In this document: one piece after another, positions 7,008-15,664 of the stretch
Layout: each line of letters starts with the position of its first letter
How positions within the stretch are numbered: position 1 is the stretch's first letter
Source: Cohaesibacter marisflavi
Lineage (GTDB): Bacteria; Pseudomonadota; Alphaproteobacteria; Rhizobiales; Cohaesibacteraceae
Direction of reading: 5' to 3'
Assembly (NCBI RefSeq): GCF_900115225.1
Contig: NZ_FOVR01000016.1
Coordinates: 1-64,000, forward strand
DNA: 64,000 bases
Made by a program: the position numbers and the translations under genes
The notes under the pieces: generated by a model
Told to the model about the DNA's origin: nothing
What the model saw: only the letters and a program-made list of their open reading frames with translations
The model's database searches: none

Positions 7008-8843
7008 ATGCCCTGGGATATGATTTTCACCTTCATCGTGCTCGGCGTCGCGGTGGTTCTTTTCCTTGCCGACAAGCTACGACTGGATCTTGTCGCCATC
7101 ATCGTCATGCTGTCTCTTGGCCTGAGCGGCGTTCTTACCCCTTCGGAAATGCTTTCCGGCTTCGGCTCCACCGTGGTCATTCTGATCGCCGGCTTGTTCA
7201 TTGTCGGCGAGGCGTTGGCCCAAACCGGCATCTCCTATGCCGTGGGCGACAAGATCGTTCAGATTGCCGGCGACAAGGAATGGAAACTGATCACACTGCT
7301 CATGCTGGCTGTTGCTGCGCTGGCGTCGGTCATGAGCGTTACCGGCTCGGGCGCTATCTTCATTCCGATTGCCATTCGTCTGGCCAACCGGGCAGCCATC
7401 TCGCCTTCCCGCCTGCTTTTGCCACTGGCCTATGGCGCCCTCATCGGCGGTATGCTAACGCTGATCGGCACGCCTCCCAACCTTGTGGCCAATGCGGAGT
7501 TGCAAAAGGCTGGTATGGAGCCGTTCAACTTCTTCATCTTCACCCCCATCGGCCTCATCATGCTGGCAATGGCCATCATACATATGCTCATCTACGGCCG
7601 GTTTCTGCTTCCCAGAAAAGCCAGTGGCGAACATGTGACCAACAAGGGTCGACGGACACTGCAAAGCCTGCTGAGGACTTACGATATCGAGGACAAGATT
7701 GTTCGCCTCACCGTCAATGCCGAGTCAAAGCTGGTGGGAGAAACCGTGGTCAGTGCCAGACTGCGCAGCGCCGTTGGCATCACACTATTTGCACTGGAGC
7801 GCAGAGGCGAAAAAGGCGACAAGCCTGAAGTGATCTCGGTGGATACGGAAACGACCTTTGAGGCAGACGATGTCCTGTTCGGCGTTGTCGATGCGCCACT
7901 ATCCGAGGAAGAGGCCGCCTTTCTGGGAGTAAAAATAACGCCCCTGGGGGAACATGACTATCACCTTTCAGCGCGCGAACTCGGCATGGCCGATTTGGTC
8001 ATTCCGCAGGAATCCAACCTTGTCGGTCAAACCATTCTGGAAGCTGGCTTTCGCTTGAAACACGGCTTGAGTGTTGTTGGAGCCATGCGCCGAGGCAAAC
8101 CCCTACATGACAGTTTCGGCAAAACGGAGCTGGAATTTGGCGACCAGTTACTCGTCGTGGGTGACTGGGGGCGGATCAGGGAAATGCGGACCTATCGGGA
8201 AAACTTTCTGCTCCTGTCTTTTCCCGAGGAAATGGAAAGCTACCTGCCACGGCGAAAATTCGCGCCGATGGCGCTTGGTATTCTGGCCATCATGCTTGCG
8301 CTCATCATTTTCCGTATCGTGCCGAGCGTGACAGCTGTGGTTCTGGCAGCAACCGCCATGGTCTGCTCCGGCTGCCTTTCGCCAAAGCGTGCCTATGAGT
8401 CCATCAATTGGCCCAGTCTGGTGCTCATTGCGGGCATGATCCCCATGGCGGCCGCCTTGGACAAGACGGGCGGATTGGCGCTGATTGTGGATAGCATCGT
8501 GGCGCTCACGGGTGATCGTTCCCCCTATATTATGCTGATCGCCCTCTTCCTGCTCACTTCAATCTTCAGTCAGTTCACCTCCAACACAGCCACCGCCGTG
8601 CTGATTGCACCAGTCGCCTTTCAGGTTGCCGGTATCATGGGCGTACGGCCAGAACCGATGCTGATGAGTGTGGCCATTGCCGCTTCAACAGCCTTTTGTA
8701 CTCCGGTCGCCTCCCCCATCAACACACTTGTGATGGGGCCCGGAAATTATCGCTTTATGGATTATGTCCGCATTGGCGTGCCTTTGCAGATCCTGTCCAT
8801 CATTCTGTCGGCGTTTATTATTCCTGTTTTCCTGCCATTCTGA
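7008..8843 (+). CDS. SLC13-family permease with two TrkA-C domains
   Basis: A 611-residue inner-membrane transporter of the SLC13/divalent-anion-sodium symporter superfamily. The N-terminal membrane half (about residues 1-200) starts with several hydrophobic helices and contains the family-type LIGTPPNLVANAEL hairpin. It is followed by two soluble TrkA-C (RCK_C) domains at about 225-305 and 310-395, where charged residues dominate. A second membrane half (415-611) contains the matching FTSNTATAVLIAPVAF repeat. Relatives move sulfate, dicarboxylates or other oxyanions; the substrate here is unknown. AGGAAG precedes the ATG. It is the first long gene after the cobalamin riboswitch, which is unusual for this family. 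A terminator follows directly. Confidence 0.9.
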   Translation: MPWDMIFTFIVLGVAVVLFLADKLRLDLVAIIVMLSLGLSGVLTPSEMLSGFGSTVVILIAGLFIVGEALAQTGISYAVGDKIVQIAGDKEWKLITLLMLAVAALASVMSVTGSGAIFIPIAIRLANRAAISPSRLLLPLAYGALIGGMLTLIGTPPNLVANAELQKAGMEPFNFFIFTPIGLIMLAMAIIHMLIYGRFLLPRKASGEHVTNKGRRTLQSLLRTYDIEDKIVRLTVNAESKLVGETVVSARLRSAVGITLFALERRGEKGDKPEVISVDTETTFEADDVLFGVVDAPLSEEEAAFLGVKITPLGEHDYHLSARELGMADLVIPQESNLVGQTILEAGFRLKHGLSVVGAMRRGKPLHDSFGKTELEFGDQLLVVGDWGRIREMRTYRENFLLLSFPEEMESYLPRRKFAPMALGILAIMLALIIFRIVPSVTAVVLAATAMVCSGCLSPKRAYESINWPSLVLIAGMIPMAAALDKTGGLALIVDSIVALTGDRSPYIMLIALFLLTSIFSQFTSNTATAVLIAPVAFQVAGIMGVRPEPMLMSVAIAASTAFCTPVASPINTLVMGPGNYRFMDYVRIGVPLQILSIILSAFIIPVFLPF

Positions 8844-8862
8844 TGGCATCAAACAAAAAAAG

Positions 8863-8890
8863 AGGCCGGTTTCAAACAAACCGGCCTTTT
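8863..8890 (+). terminator. Terminator after SLC13 permease
   Basis: Stem AGGCCGGTTT (8863-8872) / AAACCGGCCT (8878-8887) with a 5-base loop and TTTT on the 3' side. An A-run on the 5' side means it could also terminate leftward transcription. It lies between the convergent permease and the SufR-like gene. Confidence 0.85.
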
Positions 8891-8946
8891 AAAATGTACC
8901 TTTAGCCTCAAGAACAGGCTGGACATATCGCAGCCAAAAACGACCC

Positions 8947-9639
8947 TCATGCCTCAAGCTTCTGCTCGGTGATATGATAGGCACATCGGCGGGCATCACT
9001 CAGGATATGCTCGACGCGCTCGATAGCCACGCCCGGCCCGAGCAAGGCGCGAAACACCTCCAGCTCGGAACGGCAAAAGCCCCGACACAAACGCGCAGCT
9101 GCACAAATGGGGCAGTGATTTTCATATAGCAGCAAGCTGCCGTCCGCCCTCTCCTCCATCGTCGACATATAGCCTTCGGCCGTACGCAATTCAGCCAGCC
9201 GCTCAACCCGCTCGGCCAGCGAAGAACACCGATCCAGCTCCGCGCGATAGCGCTCTTGAGCCCGAGCCCCGCGCAAGGAGACAATCTTGTCCAGCGCTTC
9301 TGGCCCCAGCGTTGTCTGTATTGAATCCAGCAGATCAACCGCCAAATCGGAATGCGAATCCGGGAAATGATCATGCCCTTTTTGCGTTAGGGACCAATAG
9401 ACCGACGGGCGCCCGCGACCCTCGACGCGGCGTTCTTCGGCAACAAGCCCCTCTTCAGACAATCTGATCAGATGTTGCCGAGCCCCTTCTCCCGTGGTCT
9501 TCAGGCGTTTCCCCATCTGGGCAGACGTCATGGCACCGTTCATCTTAAGGGTCATCAACACCCTTTCACCGGCTAATCCTGAGGAGTTTTTTCTTTTTTC
9601 CAAGTTTTTACTTGACATATTCGGCCATTTGTTTTTCAA
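8947..9639 (-). CDS. SufR-like transcriptional regulator with C-terminal cysteine cluster
   Basis: A 230-residue DeoR/ArsR-like winged-helix regulator. Residues 22-90 hold the HTH (TSAQMGKRLKTTGEGARQHL, then a wing GRGRPSVYW). The C-terminal part has cysteines C176, C179, C185 and C189 (HCPICAAARLCRGFC) and C219 (RRCAYHI). That is the layout of SufR-type regulators, which sense an Fe-S cluster through three or four C-terminal Cys. It is divergent from superoxide dismutase, and two copies of (C/A)AAGT-N4-ACTTG flank the start region. Redox or iron control of sod is a reasonable inference. The start codon is uncertain: one of these repeats falls inside the first codons, and a later start is possible. 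Confidence 0.8.
   Translation of the reverse strand: MKNKWPNMSSKNLEKRKNSSGLAGERVLMTLKMNGAMTSAQMGKRLKTTGEGARQHLIRLSEEGLVAEERRVEGRGRPSVYWSLTQKGHDHFPDSHSDLAVDLLDSIQTTLGPEALDKIVSLRGARAQERYRAELDRCSSLAERVERLAELRTAEGYMSTMEERADGSLLLYENHCPICAAARLCRGFCRSELEVFRALLGPGVAIERVEHILSDARRCAYHITEQKLEA
9601..9614. promoter_or_regulatory. Candidate SufR-like operator A
   Basis: Inverted repeat CAAGT-TTTT-ACTTG. It overlaps the 5' end of the annotated regulator frame and precedes the sod gene by about 100 bases. A second related copy lies 37 bases further right. Confidence 0.4.
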
Positions 9640-9651
9640 AGTAGTTACTTG
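9638..9651. promoter_or_regulatory. Candidate SufR-like operator B
   Basis: Inverted repeat AAAGT-AGTT-ACTTG, the near-copy of operator A, located in the regulator/sod intergenic region. Confidence 0.4.
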
Positions 9652-9709
9652 TTTTAATATCAGAACGCGCTCGAAAACGCAAGCTCGGGCCGACCAAAGG
9701 AGAAAACCA

Positions 9710-10312
9710 ATGGCATTTGAACTTCCAGCTCTTCCTTATTCCCATTCCGCACTCGCAGCAGCTGGCATGAGCCAGGAAACCCTCGAGCTGCATCATGACA
9801 AACATCATCAGGCTTATGTAACGGCCCTCAACGGCTTCGTTGACGCCAATGCAGATCTTCAGGGCAAATCTCTGGAAGAAATTATTGCTCTGACCTATGG
9901 CAATGACGCCCGCCAGGGCATCTTCAACCAGGCTGGTCAGCACTGGAACCACATCCACTTCTGGAACGCCCTGTCCCCGAATGGTGGCGGCATTCCGGGC
10001 AAACTGGAAGCCAAACTGATCGAAGCATTCGGCTCCGTTGACCAGTTCAAGGCAGACTTCAAGACCGCAGCAACCACCCAGTTCGGGTCCGGTTGGGCAT
10101 GGCTGGTTCAGAAGGCAGACGGCACGCTCGCAGTCACCAAGACCCCGAACGGCGTCAACCCGCTGGCTACCGGCGAAGGCAAAGCCCTTCTCAGCCTCGA
10201 CGTTTGGGAGCACAGCTACTATGTGGACTTCCGCAACCGTCGCCCTGACTATGTAACCAACTTCCTCGACAAACTCGCAAACTACGAATTTGCCGAAGCA
10301 AACCTTGGCTAA
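9710..10312 (+). CDS. sodB: Superoxide dismutase, Fe/Mn family (Fe-type features)
   Basis: Dismutates superoxide to oxygen and hydrogen peroxide in the cytoplasm. The product has 200 residues. Metal ligands are visible: H28 (LHHDKHHQAYV), the His of QHWNHIHFW, and Asp and His of the signature DVWEHSYYVD. The second-shell Gln in NQAGQHWNH sits where Fe enzymes carry it, so Fe is favoured. Many alphaproteobacterial members accept either metal. The ATG at 9710 was chosen for its AAAGGAG; the frame is open further upstream, but that would cross the divergent promoter. A terminator follows at 10399. Confidence 0.95.
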   Translation: MAFELPALPYSHSALAAAGMSQETLELHHDKHHQAYVTALNGFVDANADLQGKSLEEIIALTYGNDARQGIFNQAGQHWNHIHFWNALSPNGGGIPGKLEAKLIEAFGSVDQFKADFKTAATTQFGSGWAWLVQKADGTLAVTKTPNGVNPLATGEGKALLSLDVWEHSYYVDFRNRRPDYVTNFLDKLANYEFAEANLG

Positions 10313-10398
10313 GGTGATGATTTGCCTTCACGTCTCGCAGCTCGGGGCGTGAGGGCAATGGAAACAGCAACTGACCCGCTTTTCCAGATTCAAGATGA

Positions 10399-10435
10399 GC
10401 CACGCCAGCTGCAAGGCGGCGTGGTCTCTTTTTCC
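10399..10435 (+). terminator. Terminator after sodB
   Basis: GCCACGCC (10399-10406) pairs with GGCGTGGT (10418-10425) and is followed by CTCTTTTT. A second, weaker hairpin without a T-run (10326-10360) precedes it. Confidence 0.65.
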
Positions 10436-10501
10436 TTGCCTGATGCCCCAATTTCCTCCTCCTTCCAAATTAAATGAACCGAGACAGGGTGCAGACAAAC
10501 A

Positions 10502-11050
10502 ATGACTTTTCTCTCCCGCGAAAACACCGCCCACCATGCACCGCTGCCCGACACCGAGCAGAGGGACGGCATATCCAGCACTGAGTTCCGTGGCGCCATG
10601 GCGGCACTGGCCGCGTCCGTCTGTGTTGTCACCGCTGGCAAGGAGCAAGCCCGACAAGGGCGCACAGTGACGGCAGCCTTTTCTCTGTCGATCGATCCTC
10701 CCACGATCCTCGTGTCCATTGATTCAAACGCGTCTCTTGCCCACATCATGAGTGCAGAAAAGGAATTCTCCTTTGCGCAACTTTCTGAAAAGCAGCAGGC
10801 AACAGCGGATGCCTTTGCGGGTAAGGAAGTGCCAGAAAAGCGCTTTGATCATGGCAACTGGTCGCAATGGTCCAGCGGCATGCCCTGCCTGTTCGATGCA
10901 GTTGCCGCATTCGATTGTGAGGTCACCGCAGAAGTCGAACTCTCGGGCCATCGCCTCTTTGCCGGACGCATCCGTAGCATGATTCTGGACAATAGCCTGC
11001 CCCCGCTCATCTGGCATAAACGGCACTATACATCCGTCTTTCTTGGCTGA
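10502..11050 (+). CDS. Flavin reductase-domain protein
   Basis: A 182-residue protein of the flavin-reductase-like (split-barrel FMN) family. The core starts near residue 29 with FRGAMAALAASVCVVTA. The FMN-contacting TVTAAFSLSIDPPTILVSIDSNASLAHIM follows at 57-85, and the C-terminal LFAGRIRSMIL and PLIWHKRHYTSV close the barrel. Such proteins supply reduced flavin to two-component monooxygenases, but no monooxygenase partner lies next to it, so its partner is unknown. It stands alone between the sod terminator and the efflux operon. Confidence 0.85.
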   Translation: MTFLSRENTAHHAPLPDTEQRDGISSTEFRGAMAALAASVCVVTAGKEQARQGRTVTAAFSLSIDPPTILVSIDSNASLAHIMSAEKEFSFAQLSEKQQATADAFAGKEVPEKRFDHGNWSQWSSGMPCLFDAVAAFDCEVTAEVELSGHRLFAGRIRSMILDNSLPPLIWHKRHYTSVFLG

Positions 11051-11181
11051 TCGCGGCATTTCGCGCGAACGCCATCCCCCCATTGTCCATTGTTGATGAT
11101 GATGGGATCTCACTCTTTTTGCACCTTAAAACCTGAAACGGACTGGCCCGAATGACCGGCCTTTCCCAGAGAAGGCTGACC

Positions 11182-12426
11182 ATGCCAACAGTTCCAATCC
11201 GATATCGGACCCCCGACGTCTCGTCTCCAGCCGCTGCTTTCAAACGCGGTATCCTCTCAGTACTGGGCGCGTTTTCCCTCCTTCATATGCTGGTGATCCC
11301 TGCACAGGCGCAGGGCAGACCTCCCATGCCCGTTGGTATCGTGGTGGTGCAACCCGATCAGGTTGCTATCTCCTCCGAACTGCCCGGCCGTGTCAGCGCA
11401 ACCCGCATTGCAGAAGTGCGCGCCCGTGCGGGCGGCATCGTCGAAGAGCGTATTTTCGAACAGGGCAGCCTTGTGGAAGCGGGAGACCTGCTTTTCCGGC
11501 TCGATGCCGCGCCTTATGAAATCGCGGTGGAAGCCGCCAAGGCTTCGGTTGCCCGGGCGGAAGCCGTTCTGGCAGACACCCGCCAGACCGAAAAGCGACT
11601 TGTCCAGCTAAAGGAACGCAATGTCGCCAGCACGGCTGATCTGGAAACCGCCCAGACAAACCGTCTGCAAGCCGAAGCCAGCCTGGCCGAGGCGCAGGCC
11701 CAGCTGCGCGCCGCTGAAGTCAATCTCAGCTATACGGAAATTCGCGCCCCAATCGCCGGGCGTACAGGACGTACGCAGGTAACAGAAGGGGCTCTGGTCG
11801 CGGCCCAAGGCGCGGTCCTGACAACCATTCAGCAGCTCGACGTAGTCTACGCGGATATGCAGCAGCCCGTTTCCGAGCTGCTCCGCTTGCGCAGAGCCCT
11901 TGCTGATGGGGCCCTCAATGAGGTTGCTCCGGCAACGGCCGAGGTAGATCTCTATCTCGACGACGGGTCTCTTTATCCCCATTCCGGCCAGCTGCTGTTT
12001 GCCGAGTCAACCGTTCAGCGTTCAAGTGGTCAGGTAACCTTGCGTGCACAATTCCCCAATCCCGAAGGCACCTTGCTGCCGGGCATGTATGTCCGCGTTT
12101 CTGTCGAACAGGCAACGCAGGACGACGCACTCCTTCTGCCCCAACAGGCAGTGCGCCGCACCGCTTCCGGAGACGCGCAGGTGCTGGTGGTCAATGACAG
12201 CGGGATTGTTGAAACACGCCCGGTCAAGCCGGGACGTACCACGGGCAATTCCATCCTCATCGACAGTGGTCTGCAAGGCGGCGAAATGGTGATCGTGGAC
12301 GGATTCCAGAAGATCGGCCCGGGTGCGCCTGTCGCTCCGGTCTGCTGGACTGATCCGGCAAAGCAGGACGCCACCCCGCCCGAAGCCTGTACACAGCGCG
12401 TTGATGCGTTGCCCAACAACGGATGA
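11182..12426 (+). CDS. RND efflux periplasmic adaptor (AcrA/MexA family)
   Basis: Membrane-fusion subunit that bridges an RND pump and an outer-membrane channel. After a cytoplasmic N-terminal stretch there is a hydrophobic export segment ending in AQAQG. A lipoyl half-motif (VRARAGGIVEERIFEQGSLVEAGDLLFRLD), a long alpha-helical hairpin rich in Ala/Glu (EAVLADTRQTEKRL...LAEAQAQLRAAE), the second lipoyl half (IRAPIAGRTGRTQVTEGALV) and the beta-barrel (GMYVRVSVEQ) follow. The start at 11182 has AGAAGG five bases upstream; an in-frame ATG at 11152 is also possible. It is co-transcribed with the pump gene 13 bases downstream. No TolC-like channel gene is adjacent. Confidence 0.9.
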   Translation: MPTVPIRYRTPDVSSPAAAFKRGILSVLGAFSLLHMLVIPAQAQGRPPMPVGIVVVQPDQVAISSELPGRVSATRIAEVRARAGGIVEERIFEQGSLVEAGDLLFRLDAAPYEIAVEAAKASVARAEAVLADTRQTEKRLVQLKERNVASTADLETAQTNRLQAEASLAEAQAQLRAAEVNLSYTEIRAPIAGRTGRTQVTEGALVAAQGAVLTTIQQLDVVYADMQQPVSELLRLRRALADGALNEVAPATAEVDLYLDDGSLYPHSGQLLFAESTVQRSSGQVTLRAQFPNPEGTLLPGMYVRVSVEQATQDDALLLPQQAVRRTASGDAQVLVVNDSGIVETRPVKPGRTTGNSILIDSGLQGGEMVIVDGFQKIGPGAPVAPVCWTDPAKQDATPPEACTQRVDALPNNG

Positions 12427-12439
12427 AGTGAGACCCGAC

Positions 12440-15400
12440 ATGGCCAGATTTTTTATTGATAACCCGGTTCTCGCCTGGGTGATCGCCATCTTCATCACCA
12501 TCGCCGGATTGCTGTCGCTTCCCTCCTTGCCGATTTCGCAATATCCGGATGTGGCCCCGCCACAGGTGACCATTTCCACGCGCTTTGCAGGGGCATCCTC
12601 GGAAGATCTGTATCTGCAGGTCACCCAGCCGATTGAGCAGGAGCTGAACGGCGTCCCCGGGATGATCTACTTTGAATCGACCTCTGAATCCACCGGCGCA
12701 GTCACCATCACGGTAACCTTCGCGTCGGGAACAAGCGTGGCGCAAGCCGTGGTGGACACACAGAACCGCCTGAGACGGGTCGAGTCTTCCCTCCCTCCTC
12801 GGGTGCAGCAAGAAGGCTTGCTCGTTGAGGAAGCCGGCTCTAGCTATCTGATGTTCATTTCCATGGTGGGTGCGGAAGGATCCGGATATGACGCCGTTTC
12901 GATTGCGGATTATGCAACTCGCAATGTGCTCAACGAAATCCGCCGGGTGCCCGGCGTAGGCAAGGCACGGCTTTTCTCTGCAGAGCGCGCCATGCGGATC
13001 TGGATCGATCCGGCCAAGCTCGTGGGTCTCGATCTGTCGGTAACGGACATCACGGCCGCTATCTCGGAGCAAAATGCTCAGGTCGCCGCAGGTTCCGTCG
13101 GCGTTGATCCGGCCCCGGACGGACAACAGACACAGGCAACCATTCTGGTAACAGGCCAGTTACGCACACCGGAGGAATTCGGGCAGATTGTTCTGCGTGC
13201 CCATGATGACGGAGCACTCGTGCGCCTCTCCGACGTTGCCCGGGTTGAAGTCGACGCGGAATTCTACTCCTTCAAATCATTCCTCAACGGCAAGGACGCC
13301 GCCCAAATCGGCATTCAGCTTTCTCCCACGGGCAACGCTCTTGAGACGGCGCAACAGGTGCGCACATTGCTTGCGGAGCTGGAACCAAGTTTCCCGGAAG
13401 GCATCAGCTATGAAGTGCCATATGACACGACGCCCTTTGTTTCCGCCTCCATCGAGAAGGTGGTGCATACGTTGCTTGAGGCTATCGTGCTGGTCTTCAT
13501 CGTCATGCTGGTCTTCTTGCAAAGCTTTCGCTACACGCTGATCCCCATGTTGGTCGTCCCCATCGCATTGGCCGGAACGCTGGCGGTAATGCTCGGAGCG
13601 GGCTATTCGATCAACGTGCTGACCATGTTCGCCATGATTCTTGCCATCGGCATTCTCGTGGATGACGCCATTGTGGTGGTGGAGAATGTGGAACGCATCA
13701 TGTCAGAGGAAGGGCTCCCCCCCAAGGAAGCTGCGAAAAAGGCCATGGGCCAGATTTCCGGTGCGATCATTGGCATCACGCTGGCTCTTATGGCTGTCTT
13801 TGTGCCGTTGGCCTTCTTTCCCGGCTCGGTCGGCATCATCTATCAGCAATTCTCGTTGACCATGGTGGTATCGATCTTCTTTTCCGCGTTCCTCGCCTTG
13901 TCCCTGACACCGGCGCTCTGTGCAACCTTCCTCAAGCCGATTGCCAAGGGCCACAGCCATGCCAGAAAAGGCCCTGCGGGCTGGTTCAACCGGACCTTTG
14001 ACCGCGCATCTAAGGGATATTCACGGCTGGTGGGCGGTTTAATCCGACGTGCAGGCCGAATGATGGTCATCTATGCGGCTCTTGTTGCGGGGCTTGGCTG
14101 GTTCTATGTCCAGATCCCATCCGCCTTCCTGCCTCAGGAAGATCAGGGCTATCTGATTGCAAGCATGCAATCACCGCCTGAAGCCACCTCCTTCCGTATG
14201 CGGCAGATCACCAAGGCCGCAGAGGGTTTTGCCCTGTCTCATGAAGCGGTCGACAATATCGTGACCGTTCAGGGCTTTTCCTTCTCGGGACAGGGGCCAA
14301 ATTCGGCCATCAGCTTCATTACCCTCAAGGACTGGGCCGAGCGGGAAAGGCCCGATCTCAGTGCTGGAGCGCTTGCTGGGCAGTTTTCCGGTATGCTCTT
14401 CTCGCTCAGAGACAGCTTCGCCTTTGCCATTTCGCCACCGCCAATCCCCGGGCTCGGCACCGGCTCCGGTTTTGCCTTCCGCCTTCAGGATCGAACCAAC
14501 CAGGGCAACGCCGCGCTTCAGGAAGCTGCCGGGCAGATCATGGCAGCTGGAGCAAAAAGCCCGATCCTTGGTCAGATGTATATTGAAGGTCTCTCCCCCG
14601 GACCGCAGCTACACCTCAAGGTGGATCGCGAAAAGGCCAACGCTTTCGGTGTCACCTTTGGCGAGATCAACCGCACCATTTCGGTTGCCCTTGGCTCTGG
14701 CTATGTCAACGACTTCCCTAACGAGGGAAGAATGCAAAGCGTCATCGTACAGGCCGAGCCATCCACCCGAGCCAGCATTGATGAAGTCATGAAACTCAAT
14801 GTGCGCAATGTGCAGGGTGGTATGGTCCCACTCTCCTCTTTCGCATCAATGGATTGGGGGTTTGGACCGTCTCAGATCGTTGGCTATAACGGATACCCGA
14901 CCATCCGCATCAATGGCGAAGCCGCTCCGGGTTATTCCTCCGGTGAGGCTCTGGAAGAGATGCAACGGCTGGCTTCTGAATTGCCGTCCGGCTTTGGCTA
15001 TCAGTGGACCGGCCAGTCGCTGCAGGAAATTGAAAGCGGCAATCAGGCACCAATCCTGATCGGCTTGTCGATCCTCTTCGTTTTCCTCTGCCTTGCAGGC
15101 CTTTACGGAAGCTGGTCGATCCCCTTCTCGGTCATGCTGATCGTGCCTATGGGCGCCATTGGCGCCGTGGCTGCGGTCACTCTGACAGGGCTTTCCAACG
15201 ACGTCTTCTTCACCGTGGGGCTGATCACCATCGTCGGCTTGTCGGCAAAGAACGCGATTCTGATTGTCGAAGTGGCAAAGGATCTCATCAGCGAAGGGAA
15301 AGGACTGCTGGAGGCAACCGTCGAAGCCTGTCGCCTCCGCTTCCGTCCGATCCTGATGACGTCTCTGGCCTTCACCATGGGTGTTGTTCCCATGGCCACG

Positions 15401-15595
15401 GCAACCGGCCCCTCGGCCGCCAGCCAGAATGCCATCGGCATCAATGTGGTGGGAGGCATGATCTCGGCAACGATCCTTGGCGTGCTGTTCGCTCCGGTCT
15501 TTTTTGTCTTCGTGATGAAGCTGACCGGAACCTACAAGCGTCTTGGCCCGAAAACGGAGACACCATCCGAAGCAGCCACTCAACCGGCTGAATAA
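12440..15595 (+). CDS. RND multidrug efflux pump (AcrB/MexB, HAE1 family)
   Basis: A 1051-residue proton-driven inner-membrane exporter. The start MARFFIDNPVLAWVIAIF and the porter motif LPISQYPDVAPPQVTIST are typical. The proton-relay acids lie in ILVDDAIVVVENVE near residue 406, and the partner Lys in LSAKNAILIVEVAKDL near 940. The length is standard for HAE1 pumps. The ATG at 12440 was selected because the frame upstream overlaps the adaptor gene. Substrate range cannot be inferred. The AraC regulator beyond the following hairpin is convergent and not necessarily linked. Confidence 0.95.
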   Translation: MARFFIDNPVLAWVIAIFITIAGLLSLPSLPISQYPDVAPPQVTISTRFAGASSEDLYLQVTQPIEQELNGVPGMIYFESTSESTGAVTITVTFASGTSVAQAVVDTQNRLRRVESSLPPRVQQEGLLVEEAGSSYLMFISMVGAEGSGYDAVSIADYATRNVLNEIRRVPGVGKARLFSAERAMRIWIDPAKLVGLDLSVTDITAAISEQNAQVAAGSVGVDPAPDGQQTQATILVTGQLRTPEEFGQIVLRAHDDGALVRLSDVARVEVDAEFYSFKSFLNGKDAAQIGIQLSPTGNALETAQQVRTLLAELEPSFPEGISYEVPYDTTPFVSASIEKVVHTLLEAIVLVFIVMLVFLQSFRYTLIPMLVVPIALAGTLAVMLGAGYSINVLTMFAMILAIGILVDDAIVVVENVERIMSEEGLPPKEAAKKAMGQISGAIIGITLALMAVFVPLAFFPGSVGIIYQQFSLTMVVSIFFSAFLALSLTPALCATFLKPIAKGHSHARKGPAGWFNRTFDRASKGYSRLVGGLIRRAGRMMVIYAALVAGLGWFYVQIPSAFLPQEDQGYLIASMQSPPEATSFRMRQITKAAEGFALSHEAVDNIVTVQGFSFSGQGPNSAISFITLKDWAERERPDLSAGALAGQFSGMLFSLRDSFAFAISPPPIPGLGTGSGFAFRLQDRTNQGNAALQEAAGQIMAAGAKSPILGQMYIEGLSPGPQLHLKVDREKANAFGVTFGEINRTISVALGSGYVNDFPNEGRMQSVIVQAEPSTRASIDEVMKLNVRNVQGGMVPLSSFASMDWGFGPSQIVGYNGYPTIRINGEAAPGYSSGEALEEMQRLASELPSGFGYQWTGQSLQEIESGNQAPILIGLSILFVFLCLAGLYGSWSIPFSVMLIVPMGAIGAVAAVTLTGLSNDVFFTVGLITIVGLSAKNAILIVEVAKDLISEGKGLLEATVEACRLRFRPILMTSLAFTMGVVPMATATGPSAASQNAIGINVVGGMISATILGVLFAPVFFVFVMKLTGTYKRLGPKTETPSEAATQPAE

Positions 15596-15602
15596 CAGCA
15601 TT

Positions 15603-15630
15603 GATGGCCTATTGGAACCAATAGGCCATC
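15603..15630. terminator. Long hairpin between RND pump and AraC gene
   Basis: A perfect 13-bp inverted repeat (GATGGCCTATTGG, AA, then its complement) centred between two convergent genes. There is no T-run on either side, so termination may rely on the stem alone. Confidence 0.55.
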
Positions 15631-15664
15631 ATACTCTGCCTCACAAAGATCTGAATTTTATCGA

